From contig JABBOT010000002.1 in the NCBI GenBank assembly GCA_016165875.1, positions 31,733,642-31,797,641 of the forward strand: a stretch of DNA of 64,000 nucleotides, in the 5' to 3' direction. This stretch comes from Acanthopleura granulata. Lineage: Eukaryota > Mollusca > Polyplacophora > Chitonida > Chitonidae. Numbering within the stretch: position 1 is the stretch's first letter; the number at the start of each line of letters is the position of its first letter. The position numbers and the translations under genes were made by a program. Below are positions 63,001 through 64,000 of the stretch, piece after piece. The notes below the pieces were generated by a model. It saw only the letters and a program-made list of their open reading frames with translations. It did no database searches and was not told the origin of the DNA.

Positions 63001-63789
63001 CGTTTTTGGGTTCTGTCGTCAGACAAATGGTGAGTGAGTTAGTTTCTCGGCAAGAAAATATTGTCACAAAATGAAAGTAAAAACGAAAGTACTGTTAGAT
63101 TCAATAAACATAATAATTATATATTTATTATAATATTATGTGGTTAAAGTATGTTAATTTGGTGAAAATATTGTTATGACTAATGGTTAGGACATTGTAT
63201 GTGATTTGGCAAACAGGGATAGTTTATGTCTGTTTATCTGTTTGCCCTGGGATCTTTCCTCACATGTGTAGGTGTGTCTGCTGACCTCCATTGCTGGTCA
63301 GTGTGACTCCAAACAGAGGGTGGCCATACTGAACAACCTGCAGCCTACACTGATGGAGCTTTGCAAACTCTCCCACCAAGTGCCAGACATCTTCCCAAAG
63401 GTAGGTCAGCAGGTCATACTGATATGCTTTATTGACACATCATAGTATTACCATATACATGTACATTTGGAATATTAATAACAGTATTATAATTATGATA
63501 TTGATGGTGTTCTGTTAGTAACTTTACTTTAATATTCATTTTAAGCATTGTGTATATGCTGTGTGTACTGTCATTCTTCTGGTGAGACAGGTTTAATTAC
63601 AGTTTCAGCAATTTTGGATTTAAGGCTTGTTGAAATGATTGTGATATGTGGATTTCAAAATCAAGGTCTGTGTTTCCTGACTAGATTGGCAGTGACCACT
63701 GGTCTCAGGTGAATGCTGAGGATGTCGTGTTGAGAACCTGGCATGTAGAGTCCAGCCATAACTATGAGAACAACCAGCACACCACACAG
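46211..63789 (+). CDS. ZZEF1: Zinc finger ZZ-type and EF-hand domain protein 1, 5' third (35 exons, continues beyond window)
   Basis: Thirty-five exons join in matching phase into 1,097 codons without a stop: 46211-46282, 46947-46983, 47328-47409, 47547-47628, 47933-48004, 48211-48355, 48755-48819, 48993-49116, 49672-49777, 50232-50297, 51513-51659, 51937-51989, 52397-52475, 52887-53018, 53678-53794, 54408-54514, 54680-54760, 55101-55205, 55564-55649, 55800-55858, 56149-56238, 56834-56896, 57339-57381, 57778-57891, 58242-58340, 58951-59048, 59515-59608, 60071-60176, 60388-60458, 60642-60749, 61797-62022, 62766-62836, 62973-63029, 63272-63400, 63685-63789. Identification rests on strings shared with vertebrate ZZEF1: NLQG-x-L-x-H-x-IR-x-LQACSL, WQSDG-x-A-x-SHWIR, DQSYMPQ, INIKRC-x-SDGCDTRIHG, GAAIFF, SLLSWC and HNYENN. 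The full protein is nearly 3,000 residues; its CUB-like and ZZ zinc-finger parts lie beyond the right edge. Vertebrate ZZEF1 has been linked to histone H3 tail and SUMO recognition through ZZ domains not visible here. Exon 1's donor is the least certain boundary. Confidence 0.93.
48211..48355 (+). CDS. ZZEF1: ZZEF1 exon 6: degenerate EF-hand
   Basis: Encodes AFQQFDVEGSGVVEVSSTLD and the conserved continuation GGNLQGDLNHNIRVLQACSL. The EF loop DVEGSGVVEVSS (residues 121-132 of the conceptual protein) keeps D1, acidic position 3, S5, G6 and hydrophobic position 8, but has Ser at position 12 in place of the bidentate Glu/Asp. The vertebrate loop also lacks an acidic residue there, so weak or absent Ca2+ binding is probably ancestral. 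Confidence 0.88.
49390..49605 (+). mobile_element. Two SINE types joined, ZZEF1 intron 8
   Basis: The first part ('gttgtacatgggaagggctc', 'ccgtggtcactgcagtgttt', 'cgccacaatatggctgaaac', 'attgctaatatggcattaag') ends in (cattcatt)n, a distinct SINE tail type. It is followed directly by the main-family 3' part ('ccaccataatgctgggtgct', 'gagtgaaatattcttgagga', 'tggcgtgaaacaccaatcag'). Nested insertion or template switching would both explain this. Confidence 0.75.
49672..52475 (+). CDS. ZZEF1: ZZEF1 exons 9-13: DOC/APC10-like domain
   Basis: Exons 9-13 (49672-49777, 50232-50297, 51513-51659, 51937-51989, 52397-52475) encode the beta-jellyroll DOC domain: SSNSSDACRLTNGDSGSCWQ with SDGAARSHWI, then VVLKQLSVEVAAGDQSYMPQ, and INIKRCHSDGCDTRIHGIKT at its end. 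In APC10 this fold helps recognise degron-bearing substrates; in ZZEF1 its ligand is unknown. Intron 12 carries a SINE (52033-52251) and intron 10 a copied splice acceptor (see 51432-51480). Confidence 0.9.
51432..51480 (+). repeat. Copied splice acceptor and exon start upstream of ZZEF1 exon 11
   Basis: 'gctcagacagcacacagaga' plus 'tgagtatggtgccaaaacag' and 'ctgtct' aligns without gaps to the real exon 11 start 'gctcagactgcgcatgaaga', 'cgagtgtggtgctgaagcag', 'ctgtct'; I count about 70-75% identity over 46 bases. The copied AG is at 51437-51438 and the real one at 51511-51512, 74 bp apart. Confidence 0.75.
52033..52251 (+). mobile_element. SINE, nearly full length with internal deletions, ZZEF1 intron 12
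   Basis: Head 'ggggcctctgtggcagcaca' (A-box part lost), 'atgactcggaagcctctgac', 'gcagtccagctcatgcttgt', 'ggccatatgtgggaagctgt' and 'ctgcccagtttcctactact' to the tail 'aatattcttgagaccattgt' and 'aaataaatgaata'. Confidence 0.85.
53150..53275 (-). mobile_element. Possible second-type SINE remnant, ZZEF1 intron 14
   Basis: 'gaccagagtgcccaagtaaa', 'ccaccaacctttgacaggtt' and 'gtggtctccagtgagctcca' resemble the reverse of a '...cctgtcaaaggtcggtggtt...' SINE body, strongly decayed. Confidence 0.4.
53784..54165 (+). repeat. Degenerate tandem copies of the exon 15 end and splice donor
   Basis: The exon 15 end and donor 'gggaaatatcacagtgagta' plus 'tgacagg' reappears as 'aaaatgtcacagtgaatatg' (GT at 53884), then more diverged 'cagtatcaaagttagcataa' (53969), 'aaaataccatggtgagaagt' (54005), 'aaatatctcagtctttacat' (54055), 'aaataacttagtgagttcat' (54097) and 'gaatcaacatggtgaaag' (54143). 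The first two units (about 89 and 85 bp) also share 'ctttatcat-gtga-aca' and 'catctgt-c-t-caggc'. Confidence 0.6.
57692..57790 (+). repeat. 48-bp duplication of the exon 24 acceptor region
   Basis: 'gtggtgtactttgttttgtt' plus 'atactgacagtgtgcattgg' is followed by 'gtagtgtatgttgttttatt' plus 'atactgacagtatgtactgg'. The second copy contains the real acceptor (AG at 57776-57777, exon from 57778). The first has an equally good pyrimidine tract and AG at 57728-57729. Use of the first would insert 48 bases containing an in-frame TGA just before the real exon. Confidence 0.8.
61174..61796 (+). repeat. Array of copied splice acceptors and exon starts before ZZEF1 exon 31
   Basis: The real junction 'atgttttatttacaggactt' plus 'tgactctggtccagttctct' and 'ctgtgatggatactttgata' (exon from 61797) has upstream relatives whose exon-start equivalents fall at about 61174, 61323, 61361, 61420, 61492, 61567, 61646 and 61717. 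For example, 'attcacagaactttgactct' at 61710 and 'atttacaagactggtccaga' at 61637 are followed by 'gagatggacaccctgatatc'. Steps near the exon are 70-80 bp. Further upstream (61200-61310) it decays into about 39-bp units of 'ccctctatcatgatatcggt'. Copies contain stops and shifts relative to the exon, so they are not additional coding repeats. Confidence 0.82.
61797..62022 (+). CDS. ZZEF1: ZZEF1 exon 31, flanked on both sides by copied splice sites
   Basis: The longest exon here, encoding DFDSGPVLSVMDTLISVSFR through SLLSWCW to KVASQVITQ. The MDTL-x-SV and SLLSWC strings match vertebrate ZZEF1. It starts in phase 0 and ends after one base of the next codon (CAGT/gtaagt), which joins to exon 32 (TAC, Tyr). 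The left side has eight decayed acceptor copies and the right side six 34-bp donor copies. Only the innermost pair keeps the frame through to exon 32. Confidence 0.9.
62006..62242 (+). repeat. 34-bp tandem repeat of the exon 31 end and donor, about 7 copies
   Basis: Unit 'ctcaggttatcacccagtgt' plus 'aagtgtcacactgt'. The first copy contains the last 17 coding bases of exon 31 and the real donor (GT at 62023). Further GTs in the same context fall at 62057, 62091, 62125, 62159, 62193 and 62227, steps of exactly 34. Four of the six extra copies keep 'gtaagt', a strong donor consensus. The others read 'gtaatt'. Confidence 0.93.
62632..62705 (-). mobile_element. SINE tail fragment, ZZEF1 intron 31
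   Basis: (TTTA)n followed by 'gtttgattagggttttacta' and 'ccctattccagtaca' resembles the reverse of the SINE 3' end (gattggtgttttacgccgta, ctcaag), short and diverged. Confidence 0.55.
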
Positions 63790-64000
63790 GTAATCACTTG
63801 CAAACACTCACACTAGTTTGTGTAGTCTAAAGCGGGCCTACTCATATTCTGCCCGCTCTACGTGAAAAGGGAATTTTTTTTCCCGACTTGTATTCTACAT
63901 CAGATTGGTGGAATACATGTAGTTTTGCAGGTGGATACAACACCAAAAGATGAAAGAACAGGAGTTACTTTTCTGTAATGTGTTAGCAATGTGTGTACTA
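63790..64000 (+). other. Part of the next ZZEF1 intron
   Basis: Begins at the donor gtaatc after exon 35. The AG at 63930-63931 is not followed by sequence resembling the expected next (CUB-like) part of ZZEF1, so the next exon should lie beyond the window. Confidence 0.6.

Overview
This window is animal nuclear DNA, AT-rich and mostly non-coding. Coding sequence is split into short exons with GT/AG boundaries and consistent phases. Dispersed tRNA-headed SINEs of the kind common in molluscs recur throughout (terminal part reading GATTGGTGTTTTACGCCGTA, 'GGAGGAAACCGGGCAGAGC' core, tRNA-like head ending in a GGGGCC terminus). The best guess is a lophotrochozoan, most likely a mollusc (bivalve or gastropod), although a brachiopod cannot be excluded. 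There is nothing prokaryotic or viral here.

Layout. 1-12.8 kb is gene-poor: a Tc1/mariner deletion derivative (2.0-2.5 kb), a 59-bp minisatellite (3.6-5.1 kb), SINE fragments, an exon-like unrecognised minus-strand stretch (5.8-6.7 kb) and a 41-bp repeat (9.7-9.9 kb). 12.9-16.9 kb (+) holds a three-exon bZIP transcription factor of the ATF3/JDP2/Fos type with an unusual basic region; an 82-bp tandem repeat and SINE pieces lie in its second intron. 17-25 kb is intergenic, with a 45-bp minisatellite (19.0-19.9 kb) and a long (TA)n tract. 25.3-26.7 kb (-) is an intronless B-box/beta-propeller protein. 27-35.8 kb is intergenic, with two near-full-length SINEs, a second SINE family, and a gene fragment at 28.2-28.4 kb that shares a protein motif with the 5.8 kb stretch.

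35.9-36.4 kb (-) is a secreted or GPI-anchored folate-receptor-like protein. It lies head to head with TMEM220 (+, six coding exons, 37.5-40.5 kb). After 5.7 kb of repeats (a MITE with long inverted ends, and a minisatellite split by a SINE), ZZEF1 starts at 46.2 kb (+) and runs off the right edge. I could join 35 exons (46211-63789) into one uninterrupted frame of 1,097 codons, about the first third of the protein: N-myristoylation-type start, degenerate EF-hand, DOC/APC10 domain and a long helical middle part.

The genes are not an operon or an obvious functional cluster. The most unusual signal is in ZZEF1. At least four exons carry tandem copies of their own splice sites: copied acceptors plus exon starts upstream of exons 11, 24 and 31, and copied exon ends plus donors downstream of exons 15 and 31.
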